Of a stretch of DNA of 64,000 bases, positions 12,401-23,141 are shown piece after piece. A program made the position numbers and the translations under genes. The notes beneath the pieces are model-generated. The model made no database searches. It saw only the letters and a list, made by a program, of their open reading frames with translations, and was not told the origin of the DNA. How positions within the stretch are numbered: position 1 is the first letter of the stretch; the number at the start of each line of letters is the position of its first letter. Source of the DNA: Plutella xylostella (Eukaryota > Arthropoda > Insecta > Lepidoptera > Plutellidae); NCBI RefSeq assembly GCF_932276165.1, contig NC_063991.1, positions 3,029,001 through 3,093,000 of the forward strand. The letters are read 5' to 3'.

Positions 12401-15400
12401 AGTATTAATCAACCTGAAAAACTACCAATTGACGGTGCTGAGAGTAGTTCCCAAGTGTCTGAAGTTGAAAATAAAACAACTCCTGTTGAAACTCCTGAAA
12501 CAACGCCATCATCTCAACCTACTAGTAACGAGCGTAACGAAAGTGTATCGAGTCAAACCAATACTGAAACTCCAGAAGCTACTACTGTACCTTCAGGGGT
12601 TACTACTGAAAGTCCGGATGAAAGCGATTCTACTGTTGTTAAAGAGGAAACTACGACACAAAGTCCAGTTTCATATGATAACCAGAATGCATCACAAGCG
12701 TCAGCAATCAGTAATGACTCACTACCACAACAGGCACCATCTGATGGACAAGTGGAATCAATAACAACACAATCTACAAACAATGAGACGCCTACTTTTG
12801 CTGTAGCTCAAACAATAACACCTAATCAACCCTCAAATGATACAATAGCAAAATCTGAAAGTGAGCCTGAACCAGCACCAAACACGGAACCTAATACTGT
12901 ATCTCAACCACAAGATGAAACAGTATCACAAATGGTACCTCAATCGCCGCAAACACCTTTAACAAATGAAGTTCCTCAAGCATCACCAATTCAAACATCG
13001 GATATTATTACTGTTATTCAACCAGATGGTTCTCCATTGACACCTAGACAGACCAATTCTTATCTTGTACAAGACCATCCAACCTTTGATATAATAGAAG
13101 GTCCGAGGTTGCAACCTGTTGCAGATGGTAATCAATATCCTGGTATAACGACCAACGAATTCTCGCCAGAAAAACCAACATTCGATTTTTTCAATCGACC
13201 ACAGTTTTCCTCTTTGGCACCGAACCAAATTCCCACAGGAGGTTTCACGCCAACTATCACTAAACCAACTGCTGGAGTGCCAACGGCTTACCAACCTGAA
13301 CGTCCATTTGAACGATCAGAAACTATTGTATTCCCACGACCAATTGAAATTCAAAGACCAGAAATCATTACTGTAAGTCAAGCCACAAACAATTCACCTG
13401 TGATGATGTCGCAGACTGATTATCGCCCAATAAGACAACTTCCTGCAGTCGAAACTATTGTGATATCTGAAGCTGAAGATAATCGTCCCCAATTTGTACC
13501 CCAGACACCCATGACAATGGATAATCCAGGAATTGCAACAAATGAATTTAATACTACAGTAAACAAGGCACCCATAACATCGGAAGAGGCTGAGTCTAAT
13601 CCTATCGAAAACAAACCTTATGTAGAAAGCACTGAAGAAGGTAAGAACATCCAATACGCTGATGCAAATCAACCTCAATCTGAACCAGTACCAGATAGCT
13701 TAATAATATATACGAACCAAGAGTCTTCATCACCGACAGCAAATAATGAGCCAAACATTGAATCTGATACAGATGCTCAGAGCTATGCTCAGTCGCAAAG
13801 TAGTTACCAATCCCCAACAACACCAGTTATAGTGGACACAACAGAACCTTCAACACAAAGCCCAAGCACAGAACAAAGTTCAACTACAGAAGGGACAACG
13901 GCTGCCAGTCCAGAATTATCTGAGACCTCTGAAGATTTAAGTATTTCAGAAGAGCCACAGGAATCTGTTAGTTCTGGAGAAACTGCTAATAATAGTTCGA
14001 CTTCTACTACAAGTACATCCACTACTGAAGCATCTTTAAACACCTCGGAAGTATCAACATACTCATCATCTGATACCACAAATCAGCCGGATACTACATC
14101 TCAACCAAAGGAAACCTATGCTCAGGACGACAGTATTCAGAATGAAGAAAACCCTGAAACGAATACAATGGCCAGTTCAACGCAACTACCTGAAACTGAA
14201 AGTCAGAGCAATAATGCAAGTCAAATAACTGATGAGCAGCCTCAACCTCAGGCTACCTCAACAGCTGAATCACAAAGCTTCACAGCACCATCTGAAACTG
14301 TACCAACCACAGCGACTGAAGCTTCCCCAACACCTTCTGAAGAAAATAGTACGATAGCGGTACAAACAACCACACCAGAAAATAAAATGCCATCAGAAAA
14401 TCCTGACGAGATTTTGGTAGATTCAACATCAATTGCTCCAACCAGTTCAGAAGAAATTGATAAAAGCGGAGAAGGTATAAACGCAGATAGCGCTGAAACG
14501 GTAACTACTACAACGGAAAGAAATCCTACTGTTAATGTTAATACTTCATCAACTCCGGAATCAAATACGACACAAGTAGTTACAAGTACTCCTGAAACAA
14601 CAACTGAACATGCAGTAACAACAGGCCAGAGTGAAAGTCCAGGGTCAAGCTCCAATACCGATTCTTTACCAGCTACTTCTCAATCACCAGACACTGTTGA
14701 GGTTACTACAGTTGCATCGCCAGATTCTACGACTCAAGATCAAAAGCCTGTAGATGTTGATAATGTTACTCCATTGTCATTTACTACAGACAGCACTCCA
14801 GTACAAAACTCTACGCAAGCGCAAAGCACAACTACAGTTCAAAGTAGTGATTCTAGTCCTACAACAGAATCGAAACCTGAAACAGATGCATTCCAAAATA
14901 CATCAGTCTCAAATCAATATACTGAAGCTCCTGGCACCAGCACTCAAGATTCTTATCCAGAAAACACAAACCAAACAAGCTCTAAGACAGCAGTGAATAA
15001 AGATGATTCTGTTCCATCAACGGCTGTAAGTGAAGTAACTGAAACACCGAATACACAAACTGCCAGTGCATCGTCAGATTCTCAATCACAAAAAGAACCA
15101 GAACCAGTAAATAATGTAACTGAGCCTACGACGGTAACACCAGTAGCTACTGAAGAAAACATTGAGCCAGATAGTGGAATCATAGAAAGTTCTGAAGAGT
15201 ACGAAGAAACGACCACTACTCCAAACACTCCTGAACCACTAACAACTACCGAAACAAGCACAAATGATCAATATACAACATTAGCTTCAACAACGGTTCT
15301 AGAAGGTGTAACTGAAAATCCAACAACAGAGGCCCCGACGGAAAATAAACCACAAAATGAATATCTTGCACCAATCACCCAGTCTACTCCATCTTCTAAT

Positions 15401-18400
15401 GCTACTGATAAATTAGATAATACTATAGAACAAATAATTACTGTTCAACAGCCACAACAGCAATTGCAAATCATTTCTGAAAGTCAATATTTAAGTCCAG
15501 ATATATTGCAACCTTTACCATTGACAGAGGTTACTACACAAGCAACAAGTGACATTCCTCAACCCCCACAGACATCACCAGAAAACCAAACCGTATCCTC
15601 CTCCGCACCGTATAACGGTAATCCTGAAATTCAAGCTGTTCCACAGCCTACCCCTCAACCTTCAGAAACCACAGACATTCCAGTAACTTCCTTGCCAACA
15701 ACTCAAGGTGTAGAATCTCCTGAAACCACTACTGAGAACCAGACATTTCGAGACTCCCAACCGCAAGCTTATCCTGAAAATCAAAATCAGAGCAGTGTTC
15801 AAGTCATCTCAAGTGCCCCTGATCATGACAATAGCCAGCCAGCTGTGATGGGAACATCTACTGAGGAGCTTACTGAAAGTGATGAACTAAAGGAAGATGG
15901 CAGCGCCGAAAACACTACTGCATCCCCGCAAACAACGGTTGCGGAGACTACAACAGAAAATAAACCTGCTAAAGATGATACCATTGTAACTTCAGAAACG
16001 CCAATTATCTCGCAAGTGCAAACGACAAGTACTGCAGAAACAAATGCGCCAGCTGTTACCCCTGGAGAACCAGAGTCTGCAGAACCGTCAGAAGAAATAG
16101 AAACTATAGACAGAAATCCCCTAGAAGATGACTATATAGCCAATGATTATCCTATTGCATTGCCAACATACAATGCACCAACGCCACAGAAACCCAGCCA
16201 AGTATCCAATGATGCTTACAGCTTTACATCTGTTAATGATGGTCGACTTACACCACTTAGACCTCAAAATATTCAGCCAATTCAGAATAATCAACCCATT
16301 ATTGTAAGACCGGTATTTGGAACTCAAAATCAAATGTTTGAAATCCCAACAAGGCCACTACAGTCTCCGACGCCAGTATCGCAATTCATTCGTCCTGACG
16401 CACCGCAATCTGTGGTACATCAAGATGTCTTGTCTGGAATAAAGCGACCAACGGACAGTTCAAATAATATTACACCGATCGTTACAGACAATGGTAGTTA
16501 TAATCAACCGTTAGCACAACCTGCTATTGAAACTCAAAATACATCAGTAAATGTTGATACGAAACCTAATCTACCTGATAATAGTAATGATCAAACTGAA
16601 CCTGCGCCTGAGACTGTTCCAACGCAAACTGTTACCACAGATGAAAATTCTGTTACTACTGCAGCGCCTAATGAAGACACAACTGTTACTCCACAAAACA
16701 CGAATCAGTCTTCAACTACCATGATACAACAGCCCTTTCGTGAAACCGAAACTCAGGCTAGCCCTGAAAATCAAGATAAAATTGATTCTGAAGTAACAAC
16801 TACCACTCAATCTCCAATTACTGAATCGGCTGTTGCTCAAAGTTTTACATCAGCACAACCGACAGAAAGTATGGTGAGTGAGGAACCTACAACTGCAACA
16901 CCTAATGCAAACGATTCTAATAGCACAACTACAGTGCCACCTCAGCCTGAATCAGTTGAATCGAATGATAAAGTAACTGAGACTCCACAAAGCAATGAAA
17001 GTGGTGACTTGAGTAAAAGCTATGAAGATGATTCTTATACAACAGCAGAAACGACTACACCTAGTGCAGATACAACATCTGTATCTACTATAGATCCCAC
17101 GGCAGAACAGCCTGCACCTTCTATGACGCAATCTCCAGTAACGGGTACGATAACCGAGCAAACTACGGAGACACCACAATCTACTGATGAAACTACAGCA
17201 CCAACACAAACAGTAGTACAGAGTGAGGCGAACACAGAACCAAAATCTCAGCCACAAGTGATTACTCCGACTGACCAAACTGATGTTTACGGTGTAGTTT
17301 ATCCGTCGAATTCTGAAGATCAACCAACAACTGCAGCTACAGAAATTTACCAATCGCCAACATCAACAGAGGCATATAGTACAGTTAACAATGACTCTAC
17401 TCCGGTTCAAGAAGAAAATTCTAATGAAAACAATAGTCATGAACTGACTGATGGAGTTGACTTTGAAGACGAGGAACCTGTGAAACAGCAACCATCGACG
17501 CAAACGGATCTCACTGCCGAACAAACTACTACCCAATCTCCCATCGTCAGTAATGATACACAGAATGTAGTGTACGCAAGCACAGAATCCCAGCCTCAAG
17601 TTTCACCTCCTGTGACACAAACCGATGAGCAACAAACAAAACAAGATGCATCTAATAATGAACCACCGTCAGCGCCAACAACTTCTGAGGAAACAACAAC
17701 AAGTGCACCAGTAGTTATTGTTGTTGATGAAACCGAAACAACAGGCGATGATGAGAGCCCTGAACTATATGACAGTGAATATTACGACGAACAGCCAGAA
17801 ACTTATGAATCATCACCAGTAGTTTCCCAATCGTACGCATACACAGGACCTATTAATGAAACCAATGATTCACCACAAACTATAGTGAATACAAACACGC
17901 AACCCGAACCCCAAAATTCCTCCCCTGCCTTACAACCTAATGATAATGACCAACCAATAATACAAACTGAGGCTACTACAGCTGAAACACCCACAAATGT
18001 TACAACACCTGAGGTAACAACAGCCATGGCGACCAAAGTCGTTTCTGAACCTGAAACAACCACAGTAAATCCAAACAATACGTATCTTGATGACGAAACA
18101 ACAATCGATAATGAGAGTCCTGAGCTTGATGAAAATGATGACTATGAAGAAAAAACAGAAAGAATTGAAAAATCCCCCATTGTTTCTGAAACTTACTCTA
18201 GTCAAGCACCATCTGATCAAAATTATGTTCCTGAAGTAACCACAGATCAAAGTACTGCCGCACAGCCTGAAAATGAAACACAAACTACTACACAAACAAT
18301 CCAGCCAGTTGATAGTCAGTCAACAACTGAACTACCTGAAAAGACTACTCAAGCTGAAGCTTCTACACAAGCAAGTACTTACCCTGAAGTATCGATTACT

Positions 18401-21400
18401 AATCAACCTCAAAGTAGTACATTACCCAGTGAAACTAGTGAAAAAGACACAGTTCCCGTTACTGAAAATGATATAAAACCTGAAGCTAGTACTGTAGCTG
18501 AAAGCAGTTCTGTAACTGAGCCTTCACCCGAAGATATAGACAGTAATAAAATAATTATTGTAAATGATGAATACCATGAAACTCCTACTTCAACTTCCAC
18601 CACTAGTGCATTTGAAAATGCACCTGAAACATCTAATCCGGAAACTAGTGCTTCGTCAAGTCAGGCTGAGAGCAGTCCGCAAGTAAATCAACAAACTGAA
18701 CCTACTACTGAAGCTCCAGAAGAAACAACTACAACTCAAGCACCAGACTCTGTAGCATATGTCAATACGCAAAACCAGAACAGTCAAATTCCGATCAGTG
18801 ATTCTCAAATTCCCGCAGATACTCCTCAACCACAAGCTGCCAGCCCAGAATCAGTTAACCCATCTGAAGTCGATACGGTTACACAGCCTCAACCAAGTTC
18901 TACCACTGATCTACCTGCAACAATCGAACCACAAGTGGTCGAACCTACACAAGAGAATAAAGAACCTGCTGTTTTATCTGAGACCACTGAAGTTCCAACC
19001 TATGATGCAACTCCGGAAACGACTTACCAACAAGTATATGAAACACCTGAAACTACCACAAATACGCCTACAGAAACGAACTCTACAACATCTACTTCTG
19101 AGATAACTACATCACCTGTAAATAGTTCAAATATAGAAGTAACTCCAGAGACAACTGAATCTCCAAGTAGTACAACACCAGCTGTTGAAGAACCTATTGC
19201 AAATCCTGAATCTGAAATTTTAACTTCTACGGAAACTGCAGTGGCTTATTCACAATCCACAGCAGACAATGGTTCAGCATCAGATGAAAAAGCAACTCAA
19301 CCTGAAGATACTGTAGGAGGTCAAGACAATATTCCTACAGAAGCGACAACAAGTGCACCTTCAACTGAACAACCACTGAGTGATAATTCGTCTGTAGAAC
19401 CAGCTGGTAGTTCTGAACAATCATATGTTAGTTCAGAGCCTGAGCCCTCAGAGGAATTTATGAGTAATGAAACAAAAGAACCGCAAGAAAATACTGCACC
19501 AACCGAACTAACAACAGTTTCTACCATACAAGATGCCCCTGAAAATAACGAAAATATAGCGAATACCGAAATTACTTCTACTACATCTACAGAAAACCCG
19601 TTGTATTACCAAGTTGCAGCTGGTCAATTAAGTCAAGAATCTGGAACCGTACAGGCCCAGACAACTTCTGTCCCATCAGAAGTTACTTCTCAACCAGAAG
19701 CAGAGGCGCCAACCACCACCCAAGCTCCATCCACAGATATTGTCCAACAACCAGAAAACACAGTGAACTCCGCAGAACCAGTCAATACTGCAGTAGATGT
19801 TCAACCATCTGACACAACTAGTCCAACTCCAGAGAATAAAACTGATGAGCTATCTACTGTTAATACTGAATCAACGCCGACTGTGGTAAATACATCTGAC
19901 GAAGCAAGTCAGCCAAATACATCATCAACGGCAACCACCGCAGATTCTTCAACTACTATTAATGATCCTGAAGTAACAACAAACGGACCCACTTTTGCTC
20001 CTTCTGCTCAGCCAAATAAACCTTCAGGTGAAATTCCCGAACCGCAATCAATCGATACCACTGCCACTCCGTTACCAGAAGCAACAACTCAAGCTCCAGC
20101 GGCTGTAGCATATGCTGAGGTACAAGACAACGATAGCGAAACTACATCCACTCAACCAGATGGAGTTAATCTTGAAGAACAAAATAAACCACAAGACGTT
20201 GAAACTACTGGTTCAGTTTCTGATAATGATAATCAGGTGCCGACAATCGTTTCGGTGGTTAATACTCCTGAAATATCGAATGGAACTAATGAGGCACCTT
20301 CTTATATTACAACTCAAACTGAAACTACTACAATTCAACCAGAATCTACTACAATTCAAGCCGAATCTACTACAGTTCAAGCAGAATCTACTACAGTTCC
20401 AGCCGAATCTACTACAGTTCTCCCAGAAAATACTACAATTCAACCAGAAGACCAATCAATCAGTACAGAACCTACGGTCTCGAACAATAAACCATTCATA
20501 TCTTCTGCTGAACCTATTCAATCACCAGTTGACAGTAATGATACTCTTTCTGCAATAACTCTAGACGCAATGCCTATTGCAGTGCCAGAGAGTTCTACAA
20601 CTCAACCAGATAACATTACTTCTCAAACACCAGATAATACGCAAGAAACCCTTACAGTTACTTCGGATAATATGGACCAATCTCCAATAATAAGTTCTGC
20701 ACAACCTAACGCAACTCCGACCACGACCAACCAAGCTGCAACTTTAGATCAATCAACTACGTCAGTAGGTCCTGAACCATCTCTCGCTGGTGCCAACACA
20801 TTAGTGTATGAGGAAGATCATGAATACGAGGATGAATCTGAAGAAGAAAGTTCTGAACTTGATGAAGAACACAGTCACGAGAGCTCACAGAATACACAGT
20901 CAGAAACAAATATAAATCAAGAAGCTCAAAGTAAAACAAGTGAGAAAACTGAGAGTAATTACAACGCAGAACTCCAGAGCCACTACGAGAAAGAAGAGGA
21001 AAGTAACCTTAATGTACAGAGTAGTTCAGACAAAGAGCAACAAAGTAATTTCAGTGCCCAAAGAAACTCTGAGAAAGAACAAGAAAGCTCATATAATGCT
21101 GAAAGCACTTCTGAAAAAGAAAAACAAAGCAGTCTTGATGTGCAGAAGAGTTCTGAAAGGGAACATCAAAGTTCATTCAATGCACAAAGTACGTCCGAAA
21201 AGGAACAAGAAAGCTCTTTTAGCGCGCAAAAAAGCTCTGAAAAGGAACAAGAAAGTAGTTTTGAAGCACAGAAGACTTCAGAAAAAGAGGAACAAAGCTC
21301 ATTCAATGCGCAAAAAAGCTCCGAAAAAGAACAGCAGAGTAGTTTCCATGCTGAATCTGAGCGCGAACACAGTTCTGATTCTGAAAGCTCTTTTAAGGCT

Positions 21401-22822
21401 GAATCTGAGGCCTCTTACGATGCAAAGGCTGAGAGCCACAAATCCAAATCGTCAAATAGCATGAGCTTAGAAGAGGATGACGATGAAGAGTCCACGGAAA
21501 CAGAAGTCGAAGAAGAGTGTACTTGTGGAAAAGGAAAATCGAAAACTACATCAAAGAGCAAAAAAAGTAAAAAGTCATCTTCAGCCTCCAGCAGTCAAGA
21601 TTCTGAGAGCAGCGACTTCTCTTCAAGCAGCAGTAAGAAGGAGTCAGCGAGCAGTAGCTTCTCAGCTCACGAAAGCGAAACAGATTCCGAAAGCAGCAGT
21701 TTGTCTGCCAGCTCGAGCAGCAAAGATACAGAGAGCAGCAGCTACTCCGCATCTTCCAGCAAGAAAGAGTCTGAAAGCAGCAAATTTTCCGCAAGTTCCA
21801 AGAGCAAACAGTCAGAGAGCAGCAGTTTGTCTGCTAAATCTAGCAGCAAGGAGTCCGCTAGCAGTAGCTACTCTGCTTCAGCCAGCGAGAAAGATTCCGA
21901 AAGCAGCAGCTATTCTGCTAGCGAAAGCGAGAAAGATTCGGAGAGCAGCAGTTTTTCTGCCAAGTCTAGCAGCAAACAGTCTGAAAGCGATAGTTATTCT
22001 GCCTCTTCCAGCGACAAGGAATCTTCTTCCAGTAGTTATTCCGCTTCTAAACGAGAGTCGGAAAGCAGTGACTTCTCTGCTAGCCTGCAAGAATCTTCTA
22101 GCACGGATACAGAAGAATCGAGCAGTTCTTCTTCAAGCCTGAAACGATCAGAGTCCAGCAGTTCGTCGTCTAAAGACAGTTTAAGCAGTAGCATGAGCAG
22201 TAGGGAGTCTTCTAGCAGCAGCAAAGAGACAGATATAACTCGGATAGAGCAGTCGGCCGCGGGGGCGCCGCCGACCCCGCCGGGGGCCGCGCGTCCCCCG
22301 ACCCCCGCGCCCGTGGGGCCCCCAGACGACAGACAAGTCGGAGGAAAAGTCGCTGCTAATTACGAACGGAAAGGTAAGTGTTGATATTTCTTTCATTCAT
22401 ATTTCATACGCCGACATACGGTAGAGACCGCGAAGAATGTATACGGTACAGTCGATATGTCATTTCGATCGTTCACTGCTATTTAGTGCTAATGCTATAA
22501 TAAGACTCATCTCCTACAACTGACATACTGAATAGAAACTGAAGTCCGGTCGGCAATCATGATTTTGCCATGTTTATCGAATACCTACCGCTACCGACAG
22601 AGGCAATCAATATTTGGTATATCGCGCCATTTTTATATACATACCTACCTATATACCCTAATCTGTGTATCCGCAGAGATCTACCACGCCCTGCAGACCA
22701 GCATGAACCTCAAGATCCTGATCCTGCCCACGGGGCCTCCTGGCAAGAACTGCTTCTGTACGTGCGACAACGACAGCGTGCCACAGATCATACCCGTCAG
22801 CAACCTGCCGAGCTTGAATTAG
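1769..22822 (+). CDS. Large gene: 16-residue helical repeats, mucin-like giant domain, Cys tail (5' partial)
   Basis: I do not recognise this gene. Exons seen: 1769-1816, 2039-2134, 2379-2426, 2923-3018, 3382-3429, 3686-3781, 3913-3960, 4078-4173, 4477-4524, 4972-5067, 5151-5198, 5288-5383, (candidate 5532-5576), 6675-6773, 7066-7113, 7587-7727, 8209-8253, 8457-8504, 9542-9589, 9670-9717, 11526-22373 and 22677-22822. Every junction is phase 1 and every exon but the last is a multiple of 3, so all are symmetric. The product in the window is about 4,120 residues. About 460 residues come from a 16-residue repeat (consensus D-hydrophobic-x-x-hydrophobic-hydrophobic ... T-G-x-x). A 3,616-codon Thr/Ser/Pro/Glu/Gln domain follows, then a 48-residue tail containing CFCTC. 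The ATG at 11528 is internal, because the exon opens with AC that completes an Asp codon. No signal peptide can be judged since the start is missing. By composition it is probably a secreted or surface mucin or silk-like protein; that is inference. Confidence 0.85.
2622..2724 (-). mobile_element. 5'-truncated LINE 3' end, antisense in intron
   Basis: It reads TTTATTGCACAATGAG at its start and later GGTGGACTTAATGCTAAAAG followed by TTTTCTACCAGCCAACC. This is the reverse complement of the same 3'-end family that interrupts the LINE at 51596-51922. Confidence 0.6.
5532..5576 (+). other. Candidate 45-nt exon of the repeat gene
   Basis: CACATTTCAG precedes and GTAAAG follows an open 45-nt stretch in phase 1 on both sides, coding (P)HLLALTAYTLSGTP. 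That fits the 15/16-residue hydrophobic unit pattern and fills the place where the alternation of 96- and 48-nt exons predicts a single-unit exon. It lies about 40 bp before a CA microsatellite. No transcript evidence. Confidence 0.5.
5615..5746. repeat. (CA)n microsatellite
   Basis: Nearly uninterrupted CA dinucleotides with a few AAAC and ACTC interruptions, in the intron between exons 5288-5383 and 6675-6773. Confidence 0.95.
6403..6631 (+). mobile_element. Helitron/MINE-like lepidopteran repeat with TCTG array
   Basis: Opens CTAATATTATAAATGCGAAA, contains a TCTG tetranucleotide run (about 6436-6480), then GAACGGATTTGAATGAAATT and ATCCCGGAATTCCCACGGGA, and ends GCGCGCGGGAACAGCTAGT. This arrangement matches the widespread microsatellite-associated, Helitron-like non-autonomous elements of Lepidoptera (from memory of the family). 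No inverted ends, no ORF. Confidence 0.75.
6820..6968 (-). mobile_element. Decayed RTE-type LINE 3' fragment
   Basis: The stretch CACTGGATATAGGCCTTTCC ... GCCTCCCTCCCACGC ... CGTGGTCTCCAC follows the order of the better-preserved fragment at 8532-9061 (GGACATAGGCCTCTCGC, GGGCGTCCCACGC, CGTGGTCTCCAC). Highly diverged. Confidence 0.45.
7971..8179. mobile_element. MITE, GTGCCACAAACTTATCT family
   Basis: Ends GTGCCACAAACTTATCTG and its inverse AGATAAGTTTGTCGCAC, flanked by TA (7969-7970 and 8180-8181). A second copy at 23576-25791 carries nested insertions. It stops about 30 bp before the exon at 8209-8253. The TA duplication suggests a Tc1/mariner-derived MITE. Confidence 0.8.
8532..9061 (-). 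mobile_element. 5'-truncated RTE-type LINE with 10-bp target duplication
   Basis: The minus strand codes the C-terminal end of an RTE-type endonuclease/reverse transcriptase over 8537-8947 (YGAETWTLT, FKVAQRAMERAMLGVSL, GRPPARWTDDLRR, then WMIIG). The tail is a short ATG/GAT repeat. TTAACAGCTT flanks both ends (8522-8531 and 9062-9071). It sits in the intron between exons 8457-8504 and 9542-9589. A related copy is at 57304-57640. Confidence 0.85.
9130..9290. repeat. Dispersed repeat shared with 59218-59433
   Basis: Contains GTTGCCTACTTAACCGACCA and ACTAGGCCAGCGTGGTGGAC, both nearly identical to the interior of the inverted-repeat element at 59218-59433. The terminal arms are not preserved here. 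Confidence 0.6.
9718..11525 (+). other. GC-AG intron before the giant exon
   Basis: The last repeat exon ends GAAAATG and is followed by GCAAGT rather than GTAAGT. The intron ends CTTCCTGTAG. Phase 1 is kept only with this GC donor. Most of the intron is the palindrome at 9768-11453. Confidence 0.75.
9768..11453. mobile_element. 1.69-kb near-perfect palindromic (foldback) element
   Basis: GGGTGGCCCAAAGAGTGACG at 9768 is matched by its inverse ending at 11453, and the arms stay complementary almost to the centre (about 10610). For example, AGAAATTTTCTTTAAGTC near 10507 pairs with GACTTAAAGAAAATTTCT near 10645. The central 100 bp repeats TTTTTGACAGATGTCA. Upstream bases TACA and downstream ATCATA hint at a degenerate TACAGGGTGG end with TA duplication. 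No ORF. Confidence 0.8.
11526..22373 (+). CDS. Giant mucin-like exon of the repeat gene
   Basis: One uninterrupted reading frame of 10,848 nt, entered in phase 1 from CTGTAG and left at AAAG/GTAAGT. The start is Thr-rich (repeats of STTEA near 11700-11800). The body is dominated by T, S, P, E, Q and N, with many N-x-S/T sites. Two blocks are less Thr-rich and richer in aromatic and Arg residues (about 13000-13550 and 16110-16500), possibly small folded inserts. An acidic stretch near 20810-20870 leads into 14-residue SSEKEQESSF-type repeats, a CTCGKGK motif at 21518-21538, and Ser-rich SSSYSAS-type repeats. The last 40 codons are GC-rich and Pro/Ala-rich. I see no cysteine other than the CTC pair. 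This is classic mucin-like composition (O-glycosylation expected). The Ser-rich end recalls sericins, but homology cannot be shown from composition. Confidence 0.88.
17730..18200 (+). repeat. Internal protein duplication in the mucin exon
   Basis: DDESPELYDSEYYDE...SSPVVSQSY (about 17750-17835) recurs as DNESPELDENDDYEE...KSPIVSETY (about 18106-18195), so a segment of roughly 120 codons appears to be duplicated. Confidence 0.6.
20330..20450 (+). repeat. Tandem 8-residue repeats in the mucin exon
   Basis: Six successive 24-nt units of the form STTIQPE/ESTTVQAE, alternating ACTACAATTCAACCAGAA and ACTACAGTTCAAGCAGAA. Confidence 0.8.
21000..21365 (+). repeat. Tandem 14-residue SEKEQESSFNAQ repeats
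   Basis: About nine 42-nt units with pattern S-S/T-S-E-K-E-Q-E/Q-S-S-F-x-A-Q. Charged and serine-rich, likely extended or coiled. Confidence 0.8.
21590..22245 (+). repeat. Ser-rich repeats (SSSKESESSSYSAS type)
   Basis: Roughly 14-residue units such as SSKKESESSKFSAS and SEKDSESSSFSAK, dominated by AGC/TCT serine codons interspersed with K, E and D. This resembles sericin-like or phosphoserine-rich matrix sequence by composition only. Confidence 0.75.
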
Positions 22823-22899
22823 TCTGTGAGGGCTGGTGTCACCATTCTAGATTTAACGCTGCATTCGTAGAACTACCATGGAATTTTCAGCCGCCTCTA

Positions 22900-23060
22900 G
22901 GCTACCTGTCCACCAGATAGGAGCAAGGGTGGTATGGGGTGTACGAGGCAATAATCGTCCAATAAAATTGCAAGAGCGGAGTTTTTAAGCAATTTCATTG
23001 GTCTACTTTTGCCTCGCACACCGTTCCGCTACCTCGGTCCGCTCTGGTGGACTGGCAGCC
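22900..23060. mobile_element. Hairpin MITE in the 3' UTR of the mucin gene
   Basis: GGCTACCTGTCCACCAGA at the left pairs with CTGGTGGACTGGCAGCC at the right. Inner segments ACGAGGCA and TGCCTCG, then CCAATAAAATTG and CAATTTCATTGG, also pair. Confidence 0.6.
22961..22966 (+). terminator. Poly(A) signal AATAAA
   Basis: First AATAAA, about 140 bp after the TAG at 22820-22822. It lies inside the left arm of the hairpin repeat 22900-23060. A further AATAAA lies in each copy of the tandem duplication at 23086-23141. Confidence 0.55.
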
Positions 23061-23085
23061 AAAAAGCTGCATGCCAGTGGCGCAT

Positions 23086-23141
23086 CATAACATAACGCAA
23101 TAAAAATTGTGACCATAACATAACGCAATAAAAATTGTGAC
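23086..23141. repeat. 28-bp tandem duplication
   Basis: CATAACATAACGCAATAAAA plus ATTGTGAC occurs twice without a spacer. Confidence 0.9.

Noticed and set aside
11482..22396. Many antisense and out-of-frame ORFs across the giant exon
   Set aside because: They are shadows of the repetitive Thr/Ser codons; compositions are Val/Ser/Leu mirror images and none shows a domain.
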